A stretch of DNA of 64,000 nucleotides from Euonymus europaeus (taxonomy: Eukaryota > Streptophyta > Magnoliopsida > Celastrales > Celastraceae). Made by a program: the position numbers and the translations under genes. The stretch covers positions 27,603,001-27,667,000 of the forward strand of contig OY756962.1 of the NCBI GenBank assembly GCA_963580455.1. The letters run 5' to 3'. The notes under the pieces are model-generated. The model was not told where the DNA came from. It saw only the letters and a list, made by a program, of their open reading frames with translations, and ran no database searches. This document shows positions 35,265 through 48,067 of this stretch, piece after piece (the first letter of the stretch is position 1; each line of letters starts with the position of its first letter).

Positions 35265-38200
35265 AGTAGGTCTCCTTTCACCTAGTTAGCCGCGAAATGT
35301 GGTTTCTTTACGTAAACGGTTTTATGAATATCCGTTGACTCCGAGTTCTGAATTCGGTCATTTTTAGCTTGATTTCACACTACTTTTCGAGCTCTACAAT
35401 CCTGAATTTTCAGATTTCGATTTCAGAACACGTTGCTAGTAGGTCTCCTTTCACCTAGTTAGCCGCGAAATGTGGTTTCTTTACGTAAACGGTTTTATGA
35501 ATATCCGTTGACTCCGTGTTCTGAATTCGGTGATTTTTAGCTTGATTTCACACTACTTTTCGAGCTCTACAATCCTAGATTTTCAGATTTCGATTTCAGA
35601 ACACGTGGCTAGTAGGTCTCGTTTCACCTAGTTAGCCGCGAAATGTGGTTTCTTTGCGTAAACGGTTTTATGAATATCCATTGACTCCGAGTTCTGAATT
35701 CGGTGATTTTTAGCTTGATTTCACACTACTTTTCGAGCTCTACGTTCCTGGCGTTCTGGATTTGGATTTCAGAACTCGTGGCTAGTTGGTCTCGTTTCAC
35801 CTAGTTAGCCGCGAAATGTGGTTTCTTTACGTAAACGGTTTTATGAATATCCGTTGAATCCGAGTTCTGAATTCGGTGATTTTTAGCTTGATTTCACACT
35901 ACTTTTCGAGCTCTACAATCCTGGGTTTTCGGATTTCGATTTCAGAACTCGTGGCTAGTAGGTCTCGTTTCACCTAGTTAGCCGCGAAATGTGGTTTCTT
36001 TACGTAAACGGTTTTATGAATATCCGTTGACTCCGAGTTCTGAATTCGGTGATTTTTAGCTTGATTTCACACTACTTTTTGAGCTCTACAATCCTGGGTT
36101 TTCGGATTTCGATTTCAGAACTCGTGGCTAGTAGGTCTCGTTTCACCTAGTTAGCCGCGAAATGTGGTTTCTTTACGTAAACGGTTTTATGAATATCCGT
36201 TGACTCCGAGTTCTGAATTCGGTGATTTTTTGCTTTATTTCACACTACTTTTCGAGCTCTACGATCCTGGCGTTTCGGATTTTGATTTCAGAACTCGTGG
36301 CTAGTTGGTCTCGTTTCACCTAGTTAGCCGCGAAATGTGGTTACTTTACGTAAACGGTTTTATGAATATCCGTTGACTCCGAGTTCTAAATTCGGTAATT
36401 TTTAGCTTGATTTCACACTACTTTTCAAGCTCTACGATTATGGAGTTTCGGATTTTGATTTCAGAACTCGTGGCTAGTTGGTATCGTTTCACCTAGTTAG
36501 CCGCGAAATGTGGTTTCTTTACGTAAACGATTTTATGAATATCGGTTGACTCCGAGTTCTGAATTCGGTGATTTTTAGCTTGATTTCGCACTAATTTTCG
36601 AGCTCTACGAGCCTGGTGTTTCGGATTTTGATTTCAGAACTCGTGGCTAGTTGGTCTCGTTTCACCTAGTTAGCCGCGAAATGTGGTTTCTTTACGTAAA
36701 CAGTTTTATGAATATCCGTTGACTCCGAGTTCTGAATTCGGTGATTTTTAGCTTGATTTCACACTACTTTTTGAGCTCTACAATCTTGGAGTTTCGGATT
36801 TTGATTTCAGAACTTGTGGCTAGTAGGTCTCGTTTCACCTATTTAGCCGCGAAATGTGGTTTCTTTACGTAAACGGTTTTATGAATATCCGTTGACTCCG
36901 AGTTTTGAATTCGGCGATTTTTAGCTTGATTACACACTACTTTTCGAGCTCTACAATCCTGGTTTTTCGGATTTCGATTTCAGAACTCGTGGCTAGTAGG
37001 TCTCGTTTCACCAAGTTAGCCGCGAAATGTGGTTTCTTTACGTAAACGGTTTTATGAATATCCGTTGACTCCGAGTTCTGAATTCGGTGATTTTTAGCTT
37101 GATTTCACACTACTTTTCGAGCTCTACAATCCTGGATTTTCAGATTTCGATTTCAGAACTCGTGGCTAGTAGGTCTCGTTTCACCTATTTAGCCGCGAAA
37201 TGTGGTTTCTTTACGTAAACGGTTTTATGAATATCCGTTGACTCCGAGTTCTAAATTCGGTGATTTTTAGCTTGATTTCACACTACTTTTCGAGCTCTAC
37301 GATCCTGACATTTCTGATTTTGATTTAAGAACTCGTGGCTAGTTGGTCTCGTTTAACCTAGTTAGCCGCGAAATGTGGTTTCTTTACGTAAACGGTTTTA
37401 TGAATATCCGTTGACTCTGAGTACTGAATTCGGTGATTTTTAGCTTGATTACACACTACTTTTCGAGCTCTACAATCCTGGATTTTCGGATTTCGATTTC
37501 AGAACTCGTGGCTAGTAGGTCTCGTTTCACCTAGTTAGCCGCGAAATGTGGTTTCTTTACGTAAACGGTTTTATGAATATCCGTTGACTCCGAGTTCTGA
37601 ATTCGGTGATTTTTTGCTTTATTTCACACTACTTTTTGAGCTCTACAATCCTGGGTTTTTGGATTTTGATTTCAGAACTCGTGGCTAGTAGGTCACGTTT
37701 CACCTAGTTAGCCGCGAAATGTGGTTTCTTTACGTAAACGGTTTTATGAATATCCGTTGACTCCGAGTTCTGAATTCGGTGATTTTTAGCTTTATTTCAC
37801 ACTACTTTTCGAGCTCTACAATCCTGGGTTTTCGGATTTTGATTTCAGAACTCGTGGCTAGTAGGCCTCGTTTCACCTAGTTAGCCGCGAAATGTGGTTT
37901 ATTTACGTAAACGGTTTTATGAATATCCGTTGACTCCGAGTTCTGAATTCGGTGATTTTTAGCTTGATTTCACACTACTTTTTCGAGCTCTACAATCCTA
38001 GCGTTTCGGATTTTGATTTCAGAAATCGTGGCTTGTAGGTCTCGTTCCACCTAGTTAGCCGCGAAATGTGGTTTCTTTACGTAAACGGTTTTATGAATAT
38101 CCGTTGACTCCGAGTTCTGAATTCGGTGATTTTTAGCTTGATTTCACACTACTTTTCGATCTCTACGTTCCTGGCGTTTCGGATTTTGATTTCAGAACTC

Positions 38201-39244
38201 GTGGCTAGTTGGTCTCGTTTCACCTAGTTAGCCGCGAAATATGGTTTCTTTACGTAAACGGTTTTATGAATATCCGTTGACTCCGAGTTCTGAATTCGGT
38301 GATTTTTAGCTTGATTTCAGACTACTTTTCGAACTCTACAATCCTGGATTTTCGGATTTCGATTTCAGAACTCGTGGCTAGTAGGTCTCGTTTCAACAAG
38401 TTAGCCGCGAAATGTGGTTTCTTTACGTAAACGATTTTATGAATATCCGTTGACTCCGAGTTCTGAATTCGGTGATTTTTAGCTTGATTTCACACTACTT
38501 TTCGAGCTCTACAATCCTAGCATTTCGGATTTTGATTTCAGAACTCGTGGCTAGTAGGTCTCGTTTCACCAAGTTAGCCGCGAAATGTGGTTTCTTTACG
38601 TAAACGGTTTTATGAATATCCGTTGACTCCGAGTTCTGAATTCGGTGATTTTTAGCTTGATTTCACACTACTTTTCGAGCTCTACAATCCTGGATTTTCA
38701 GATTTCGATTTCAGAACTCGTGGCTAGTAGGTCTCGTTTCACCTAGTTAGCCGCGAAATGTGGTTTCTTTACGTAAACGGTTTTATGAATATCCGTTGAC
38801 TCCGAGTTCTGAATTCGGTGATTTTTAGCTTGATTTCACACTACTTTTCGAGCTCTACGTTCCTGGCGTTCTGGATTTTGATTTCAGAACTCGTGGCTAG
38901 TTGGTCTCGTTTCACCTAGTTAGCCGCGAAATGTGGTTTCTTTACGGAAACGGTTTTATGAATATCCGTTGACTCCGAGTTCTGAATTCGGTGATTTTTA
39001 GCTTGATTTCAAACTACTTTTCGAGCTCTACAATCCTGGGTTTTCGGATTTCGATTTCAGAACTCGTGGCTAGTAGGTCTCGTTTCACCTAGTTAGCCGC
39101 GAAATGTGGTTTCTTTACGTAAACGGTTTTATGAATATCCGTTGACTCCGAGCTCTGAATTCAGTAATTTTTAGCTTGATTTCACACTACTTTTCAAGCT
39201 CTACGATTATGATGTTTCAGATTTTGATTTCAGAACTCGTGGCT
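35265..39244. repeat. Transitional zone without clear HOR; subfamily switch
   Basis: About 23 monomers of mixed types show no long-range repetition that I can follow. Here the right-hand subfamily first appears: monomer start AGTTGG (first at 35784), CAAGCTCTACGATTATGGAG (about 36425) and CTACGTTCCTGGCG. The left-hand junction CTTGTAGG is last seen near 38030. One monomer has a 1-bp T insertion (CACTACTTTTTCGAGC, about 37975). Confidence 0.7.
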
Positions 39245-40281
39245 AGTTGGTCTCGTTTGACCTAGTTAGCCGCGAAATGTGGTTTCTTTACGTAAACGGT
39301 TTTATGAATATCGGTTGACTCCGAGTTCTGAATTCGGTGATTTTTAGCTTGATTTCACACTACTTTTCGAGCTCTACGATTCTGGCATTTCGGATTTTGA
39401 TTTCAGAACTCGTGGCTAGTTGGTCTCGTTTCACCTAGTTAGCCGCGAAATGTGGTTTCTTTACGTAAACGGTTTTATGAATATCCGTTGACTCCGAGTT
39501 CTGAATTCGGTGATTTTTAGCTTGATTACACACCACTTTTCGAGCTCTACAATCCTGGGCTTTCGGATTTTGATTTCAGAACTCGTGGCTAGTAGGTCTC
39601 GTTTCACCTATTTAGCCGCGAAATGTGGTTTCTTTACGTAAACGGTTTTATGAATATCCGTTAACTCCGAGTTCTGAATTCGGTGATTTTTAGCTTGATT
39701 ACACACTACTTTCGAGCTCTACAATCCTGGGTTTTCGGATTTCGATTTCAGAACTCGTGGCTAGTAGGTCTCGTTTCACCTATTTAGCCGCGAAATGTGG
39801 TTTCTTTACATAAACGGTTTTATGAATATCCGTTGACTCCGAGTTCTGAATTCGGTGATTTTTAGCTTGATTTCACACTACTTTTCGAGCTCTACAATCC
39901 TGATTTTCGGATTTCGATTTCAGAACTCGTGGCTAGTAGTTCTCGTTTCACCTAGTTAGCCGCGAAATGTGGCTTCTTTACGTAAACGGTTTTATGAATA
40001 TCCGTTGACTCCGAGTTCTGAATTCGGGTGATTTTTAGCTTGATTTCACACTACTTTTCGGGCTCTACAATCCTGGGTTTTTGGATTTTGATTTCAGAAC
40101 TCGTGGCTAGTAGGTCTCGTTTCACCTAGTTAGCCGCGAAATGTGGTTTCTTTACGTAAACGGTTTTATGAATATCTGTTGACTCCGAGTTATGAATTCG
40201 GTGATTTTTAGCTTGATTGCACACTACTTTTTGAGCTCTACAATCCTGGGTTTTCGGATTTCGATTTCAGAACTCGTGGCT
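39245..40281. repeat. 1037-bp tandem duplication, unit 1 (6 monomers)
   Basis: Six monomers with three 1-bp indels (CACTACTTTCGAGC about 39707, CCTGATTTTCGG about 39898, TTCGGGTGATT about 40025; net -1). Further markers are GATTCTGGCATTTCGG, CACACCACTTTTCG, GTGGCTTCTTTACG, TATCTGTTGAC and TAGGCCTCG. From about 39330 on I see no difference from unit 2. Confidence 0.9.
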
Positions 40282-41318
40282 AGTAGGCCTCGTTTCACCT
40301 ATTTAGCCGCGAAATGTGGTTTCTTTACGTAAACGGTTTTATGAATATCCGTTGACTCCGAGTTCTGAATTCGGTGATTTTTAGCTTGATTTCACACTAC
40401 TTTTCGAGCTCTACGATTCTGGCATTTCGGATTTTGATTTCAGAACTCGTGGCTAGTTGGTCTCGTTTCACCTAGTTAGCCGCGAAATGTGGTTTCTTTA
40501 CGTAAACGGTTTTATGAATATCCGTTGACTCCGAGTTCTGAATTCGGTGATTTTTAGCTTGATTACACACCACTTTTCGAGCTCTACAATCCTGGGCTTT
40601 CGGATTTTGATTTCAGAACTCGTGGCTAGTAGGTCTCGTTTCACCTATTTAGCCGCGAAATGTGGTTTCTTTACGTAAACGGTTTTATGAATATCCGTTA
40701 ACTCCGAGTTCTGAATTCGGTGATTTTTAGCTTGATTACACACTACTTTCGAGCTCTACAATCCTGGGTTTTCGGATTTCGATTTCAGAACTCGTGGCTA
40801 GTAGGTCTCGTTTCACCTATTTAGCCGCGAAATGTGGTTTCTTTACATAAACGGTTTTATGAATATCCGTTGACTCCGAGTTCTGAATTCGGTGATTTTT
40901 AGCTTGATTTCACACTACTTTTCGAGCTCTACAATCCTGATTTTCGGATTTCGATTTCAGAACTCGTGGCTAGTAGTTCTCGTTTCACCTAGTTAGCCGC
41001 GAAATGTGGCTTCTTTACGTAAACGGTTTTATGAATATCCGTTGACTCCGAGTTCTGAATTCGGGTGATTTTTAGCTTGATTTCACACTACTTTTCGGGC
41101 TCTACAATCCTGGGTTTTTGGATTTTGATTTCAGAACTCGTGGCTAGTAGGTCTCGTTTCACCTAGTTAGCCGCGAAATGTGGTTTCTTTACGTAAACGG
41201 TTTTATGAATATCTGTTGACTCCGAGTTATGAATTCGGTGATTTTTAGCTTGATTGCACACTACTTTTTGAGCTCTACAATCCTGGGTTTTCGGATTTCG
41301 ATTTCAGAACTCGTGGCT
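40282..41318. repeat. 1037-bp tandem duplication, unit 2 (6 monomers)
   Basis: It repeats all three 1-bp indels and every private substitution of unit 1 at +1037 bp (TTCGGGTG at 41062 against 40025). The opening half-monomer differs (AGTAGGCCTCG here, AGTTGGTCTCG in unit 1), which places the exchange junction inside a monomer. The next monomer at 41319 again begins AGTAGGCCTCG. Confidence 0.9.
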
Positions 41319-44300
41319 AGTAGGCCTCGTTTCACCTAGTTAGCCGCGAAATGTGGTTTCTTTACGTAAACGGTTTTATGAATATCCGTTGACTCCGAGT
41401 TCTGAATTCGGTGATTTTTAGCTTGATTTCACACTACTTTTCGAGCTCTACAATCCTGGATTTTCGGATTTCGATTTCAGAACTCGTGGCTAGTAGGTCT
41501 CGTTTCAACAAGTTAGCCGCGAAATGTGGTTTCTTTACGCAAACGGTTTTATGAATATCCGTTGACTCCGAGTTCTGAATTCGTTGATTTTTAGCTTGAT
41601 TCCACACTACTTTTCGAGCTCTACAATCCTGGATTTTCGGATTTCGATTTCAGAACTTGTGGCTAGTAGGTCTCGTTTCAACTAGTTAGCCGCGAAATGT
41701 GGTTTCTTTACGTAAACGGTTTTATGAATATCCGTTGACTCCGAGTTCTGAATTCGGTGATTTTTACCTTGATTTCACACTACTTTTCGAGCTCTACAAT
41801 CCTGGGTTTTCGGATTTCGATTTTAGAACCCGTGGCTAGTAGGTCTCGTTTCACCTAGTTAGCCGCGAAATGTAGTTTCTTTACGTAAACGGTTTTATGA
41901 ATATCCGTTGACTCCGAGTTCTGAATTCCGTGATTTTTTGCTTTATTTCACACTACTTTTTGAGCTCTACGATCCTGACTTTTCGGATTTTGATTTCAGA
42001 ACTCGTGGCTAGTTGGTCTCGTTTCACCTAGTTAGCCGCGAAATGTGGTTTCTTTACGTAAACGGTTTTATGAGTATCCATTGACTCCGAGTTCTGAATT
42101 CGGTAATTTTTAGCTTGATTTCACACTACTTTTCGAGCTCTACAATCCTGGGTTTTCGGATTTTGATTTCAGAACTTGTGGCTAGTAGGTCTCGTTTCAC
42201 CTATTTAGCCGCGAAATGTGGTTTCTTTACGTAAACGGTTTTATGAATATCCGTTGACTCCGAGTTCTGAATTCGGTGATTTTTAGATTGATTACACACT
42301 ACTTTTCGAGCTCTACAATCCTGGGTTTTCGGATTTCGATTTCAGAACTCGTGGCTAGTAGGTCTCGTTTCACCTATTTAGCCGCGAAATGTGGTTTCTT
42401 TACGTAAACGGTTTTATGAATATCCGTTGACTCCGAGTTCTGAATTCGGTGATTTTTACCTTGATTTCACACTACTTTTCGAGCTCTACAATCCTGGGTT
42501 TTCGGATTTCGATTTTAGAACCCGTGGCTAGTAGGTCTCGTTTCACCTAGTTAGCCGCAAAATGTGGTTTCTTTACGTAAACGGTTTTATGAATATCCGT
42601 TGACTCCGAGTTCTGAATTCCGTGATTTTTTGCTTTATTTCACACTACTTTTTGAGCTCTACGATCCTGACTTTTCGGATTTTGATTTCAGAACTCGTGG
42701 CTAGTTGGTCTCGTTTCACCTAGTTAGCCGCGAAATGTGGTTTTCTTTACGTAAACGGTTTTATGAATATCGGTTGACTCCGAGTTCTGAATTCGGTGAT
42801 TTTTAGCTTGATTTCACACTACTTTTCGACCTCTACAACCCTGGGTTTTCGGATTTTGATTTCAGAACTTGTGGCTAGTAGGTCTCGTTTCACCTATTTA
42901 GCCGCTTAATGTGGTTTCTTTACGTAAACGGTTTTATGAATATCCGTTGACTCCGAGTTCTGAATTCGGTGATTTTTAGATTGATTACACACTACTTTTC
43001 GAGCTCTACAATCCTGGGTTTTCGGATTTCGATTTCAGAACTCGTGGCTAGTAGGTCTCGTTTCACCTATTTAGCCGCGAAATGTGGTTTCTTTACGTAA
43101 ACGGTTTTATGAATATCCGTTGACTCCGAGTTCTGAATTCGGTGATTTTTAGCTTGATTTCACACTACTTTTCGAGCTCTACGTTCCTGGCGTTCTGGAT
43201 TTTGATTTCAGAACTCGTGGTAGTTGGTCTCGTTTCACCTAGTTAGCCGCGAAATGTGGTTTCTTTACGAAACCGGTTTTATGAATATCCGTTGACTACG
43301 AGTTCTGAATTCGGTGATTTTTAGCTTGATTTCACACTACTTTTCGAGCTCTACAATCCTGGGTTTTCGGATTTTGATTTCAGAACTCGTGGCTAGTAGG
43401 TCTCGTTTCTCCTAGTTAGCCGCGAGATGTGGTTTCTTTTCGTAAACGGTTTTATGAATATCCGTTGACTCCGGGTTCTGAATTCGGTGATTTTTAGCTT
43501 GATTTCACACTACTTTTCGAGCTCTACAATCCTGGTGTTTCGGATTTTGATTTTAGAACTCGTGGCTAGTAGGTCTCGTTTCACCAAGTTAGCCGCGAAA
43601 TGTGGTTTCTTTACGTAAACGGTTTTATAAATATCCGTTGACTCCGAGTTCTGAATTCCGTGATTTTTTGCTTTATTTCACACTACTTTTCGAGCTCTAC
43701 GATCCTGACATTTCGGATTTTGATTTCAGAACTCGTGGCTAGTTGGTCTCGTTTCACCTAGTTAGCCGCGAAATGTGGTTTCTTTACGTAAACGGTTTTA
43801 TGAATATCCATTGACTCCGAGTTCTGAATTCGGTAATTTTTAGCTTGATTTCACACTACTTTTCAAGCTCTACGATTATGGAGTTTCGGATTTTGATTTC
43901 AGAACCCGTGGCTAGTTGGTCTCGTTTCACCTAGTTAGCCGCGAAATGTGGTTTTCTTTACGTAAACGGTTTTATGAATATCGGTTGACTCCGAGTTCTG
44001 AATTCGGTGATTTTTAGCTTGATTTCACACTACTTTTCGACCTCTACAACCCTGGGTTTTCGGATTTTGATTTCAGAACTTGTGGCTAGTAAGTCTCGTT
44101 TCACCTATTTAGCCGCGAAATGTGGTTTCTTTACGTAAACGGTTTTATGAATATCCGTTGACTCCGAGTTCTGAATTCGGTGATTTTTAGCTTGATTTCA
44201 CACTACTTTTCGAGCTCTACAATCCTGGGTTTTCGGATTTCGATTTCAGAACTCGTGGCTAGTAGGTCTCGTTTCACCTATTTAGCCGCGAAATGTGGTT

Positions 44301-45644
44301 TCTTTACGTAAACGGTTTTATGAATATCCATTGACTCCGAGTTCTGAATTCGGTGATTTTTAGCTTGATTTCACACTACTTTTCGAGCTCTACGTTCCTG
44401 GCGTTCTGGATTTTGATTTCAGAACTCGTGGCTAGTTGGTCTCGTTTCACCTAGTTAGCCGCGAAATGTGGTTTCTTTACGGAAACGGTTTTATGAATAT
44501 CCGTTGACTCCGAGTTCTGAATTCGGTGATTTTTAGCTTGATTTCACACTACTTTTCGAGCTCTACAATCCTGGATTTTCGGATTTCGATTTCAGAACTC
44601 GTGGCTAGTAGGTCTCGTTTCACCTAGTTAGCCGCGAAATGTGGTTTCTTTACGTAAACGGTTTTATGAATATCCGTTGACTCCGGGTTCTGAATTCGGT
44701 GATTTTTAGCTTGATTTCACACTACTTTTCGAGCTCTACAATCCTGGGTTTTCCGATTTCGATTTCAGAACTCGTGGCAAGTAGGTCTTGTTTCACCTAG
44801 TTAGCCGCGAAATGTGGCACCTTTACGTAAACGGTTTTATGAATATCCGTTGACTCCGAGTTCTGAATTCGGTGATTTTTTGCTTTATTTCACACTACTT
44901 TTCGAGCTCTACTATCCTGGCGTTTCGGATTTTGATTTCAGAACTCGTGGCTAGTTGGTCTCGTTTCACCTAGTTAGCCGCGAAATGTGCTTTCTTTACG
45001 TAAACGGTTTTATGAATATCCGTTGACTCCGAGCTCTGAATTCGGTAATTTTTAGCTTGATTTCACACTACTTTTCAAGCTCTACGATTATGATGTTTCA
45101 GATTTTGATTTCAGAACTCGTGGCTAGTTGGTCCCGTTTGACCTAGTTAGCCGCGAAATGTGGTTTCATTACGTAAACGGTTTTATGAATATCGGTTGAC
45201 TCCGAGTTCTGAATTCGGTGATTTTTAGCTTGATTTCACACTAATTTTCGAGCTCTACGAGCCTGGTGTTTCGGATTTTGATTTCAGAACTCGTGGCTAG
45301 TTGGTCTCGTTTCACCTAGTTAGCCGCGAAATGTGGTTTCTTTACGTAAACGGTTTTATGAATATCCGTTGACTCCGAGTTCTGAATTCGGTGATTTTTA
45401 GCTTGATTACACACCACTTTTCGAGCTCTACGATCCTGGCATTTCTGATTTTGATTTAAGAACTCGTGGCTAGTTGGTCTCGTTTAACCTAGTTAGCCGC
45501 GAAATGTGGTTCCTTTACGTAAACGGTTTTATGAATATCCGTTGACTCCGAGTTCTGAATTCGGTGATTTTTAGCTTGATTTCACACTACTTTTCAAGCT
45601 CTACGATTATGGAGTTTCGGATTTTGATTTCAGAACCCGTGGCT

Positions 45645-48067
45645 AGTTGGTCTCATTTCACCTAGTTAGCCGCGAAATGTGGTTTTCTTTACGTAAACGG
45701 TTTTATGAATATCGGTTGACTCCGAGTTCTGAATTCGGTGATTTTTAGCTTGATTTCACACTACTTTTCGACCTCTACAACCCTGGGTTTTCGGATTTTG
45801 ATTTCAGAACTTGTGGCTAGTAGGTATCGTTTCACCTATTTAGCCGCGAAATGTGGTTTCTTTACGTAAACGGTTTTATGAATATCCGTTGACTCCGAGT
45901 TCTGAATTCGGTGATTTTTAGCTTGATTTCACACTACTTTTCGACCTCTACAACCCTGGGTTTTCGGATTTTGATTTCAGAACTTGTGGCTAGTAGGTCT
46001 CGTTTCACCTATTTAGCCGCGAAATGTGGTTTCTTTACGTAAACGGTTTTATGAATATCCGTTGACTCCGAGTTCTGAATTCGGTGATTTTTGGCTTGAT
46101 TTCACACTACTTTTCAAGCTTTACGATCCTGGCATTTCTGATTTTGATTTAAGAACTCGTGGCTAGTTGGTCTCGTTTCACCTAGTTAGCCGCGAAATGT
46201 GGTTTCTTTACGTAAACGGTCTTATGGATATCCGTTGACTCCGAGTTCTGAATTCGGTAATTTTTAGCTTGATTTCACACTACTTTTCAAGCTCTACGAT
46301 TATGGAGTTTCGGATTTTGATTTCAGAACTCGTGGCTAGTTGGTCTCGTTTCACCTAGTTAGCCGTGAAATGTGGTTTCTTTACGTAAACGGTTTTATGA
46401 ATATCGGTTGACTCCGAGTTCTGAATTCGGTGATTTTTAGCTTGATTTCACACTAAATTTCGAGCTCTACGATCCTGGTGTTTCGGATTTTGATTTCAGA
46501 ACTCGTGGCTAGTTGGTCTCGTTTCACCTAGTTAGCCGCGAAATATGGTTTCTTTACGTAAACGGTTTTATGAATATCCGTTGACTCCGAGTTCTGAATT
46601 CGGTGATTTTTAGCTTGATTTCACACTACTTTTCGACCTCTACCATGCTGGATTTTCGGAATTCGATTTCAGAACTCGTGGCTAGTACGTCTCGTTTCAC
46701 CTAGTTCGCCGCGAAATGTGGTTTCTTTACGTAAACGGTTTTATGAATATCCGTTGACTCCGAGTTCTGAATTCGGTGATTTTTAGCTTGATTTCAGACT
46801 ACTTTTCGAACTCTACAATCCTGGATTTTCGGATTTCGATTTCAGAACTCGTGGCTAGTAGGTCTCGTTTCAACAAGTTACCCGCGAAATGTGGTTTCTT
46901 TACGTAAACGGTTTTATGAATATCCGTTGACTCCGAGTTCTGAATTCGGTGATTTTTAGCTTGATTTCACACTACTTTTCGAGCTCTACCATGCTGGATT
47001 TTCGGAATTCGATTTCAGAACTCGTGGCTAGTAGGTCTCGTTTCACCTAGTTCGCCGCGAAATGTGGTTTCTTTACGTAAACGGTTTTATGAATATCCGT
47101 TGACTCCGAGTTCTGAATTCGGTGATTTTTAGCTTGATTTCAGACTACTTTTCGAACTCTACAATCCTGGATTTTCGGATTTCGATTTCAGAACTCGTGG
47201 CTAGTAGGTCTCGTTTCAACAAATTAGCCGCGAAATGTGGTTTCTTTACGTAAACGGTTTTATGAATATCCGTTGACTCCGAGTTCTGAATTCGGTGATT
47301 TTTAGCTTGATTCCACACTACTTTTCGAGCTCTACAATCCTGGATTTTCGGATTTCTATTTCAGAACTCGTGGCTAGTAGGTCTCGTTTCACCTAGTTAG
47401 CCGCGAAATGTGGTTTCTTTACGTAAACGGTTTTATGAATATCCGTTGACTCCGAGTTCTGAATTCGGTGATTTTTAGCTTGATTTCACACTACTTTTCG
47501 ATCTCTACGTTCCTGGCGTTTCGGATTTTGATTTCAGAACTCGTGGCTAGTAGGTCTCAATTCACCTAGTTAGCCGCGAAATATGGTTTCTTTACGTAAA
47601 CGGTTTTATGAATATCCGTTGACTCCGAGTTCTGAATTCGGTGATTTTTAGCTTGATTTCAGACTACTTTTCGAACTCTACAATCCTGGATTTTCGGATT
47701 TCGATTTCAGAACTCGTGGCTAGTAGGTCTCGTTTCAACAAGTTAGCCGCGAAATGTGGTTTCTTTACGTAAACGATTTTATGAATATCCGTTGACTCCG
47801 AGTTCTGAATTCGGTGATTTTTAGCTTGATTCCACACTACTTTTCGAGCTCTACAATCCTGGATTTTCGGATTTCGATTTCAGAACTCGTGGCTAGTAGG
47901 TCTCGTTTCACCTAGTTAGCCGCGAAATGTGGTTTCTTTACGTAAACGGTTTTATGAATATCCGTTGACTTCGAGTTCTGAATTCGGTGATTTTTAGCTT
48001 GATTTCACACTACTTTTCGATCTCTACGTTCCTGGCGATTCGGATTTTGATTTCAGAACTCGTGGCT
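45645..48067. repeat. HOR F long unit with a 2-monomer internal duplication (2423 bp, 14 monomers)
   Basis: Within this unit the pair marked CTACCATGCTGG/GTTCGCCGCG and CAGACTACTTTTCGAACTC occurs twice, 346 bp apart (TACCATG at 46641 and 46987). Similar TACAATGCTGG monomers recur at 51661 and 53911. Confidence 0.78.

Noticed and set aside
35265..39244. Transposon remnant causing the loss of HOR order
   Set aside because: Every base can be assigned to a 173-bp-phase monomer; only +/-1-bp changes are present.
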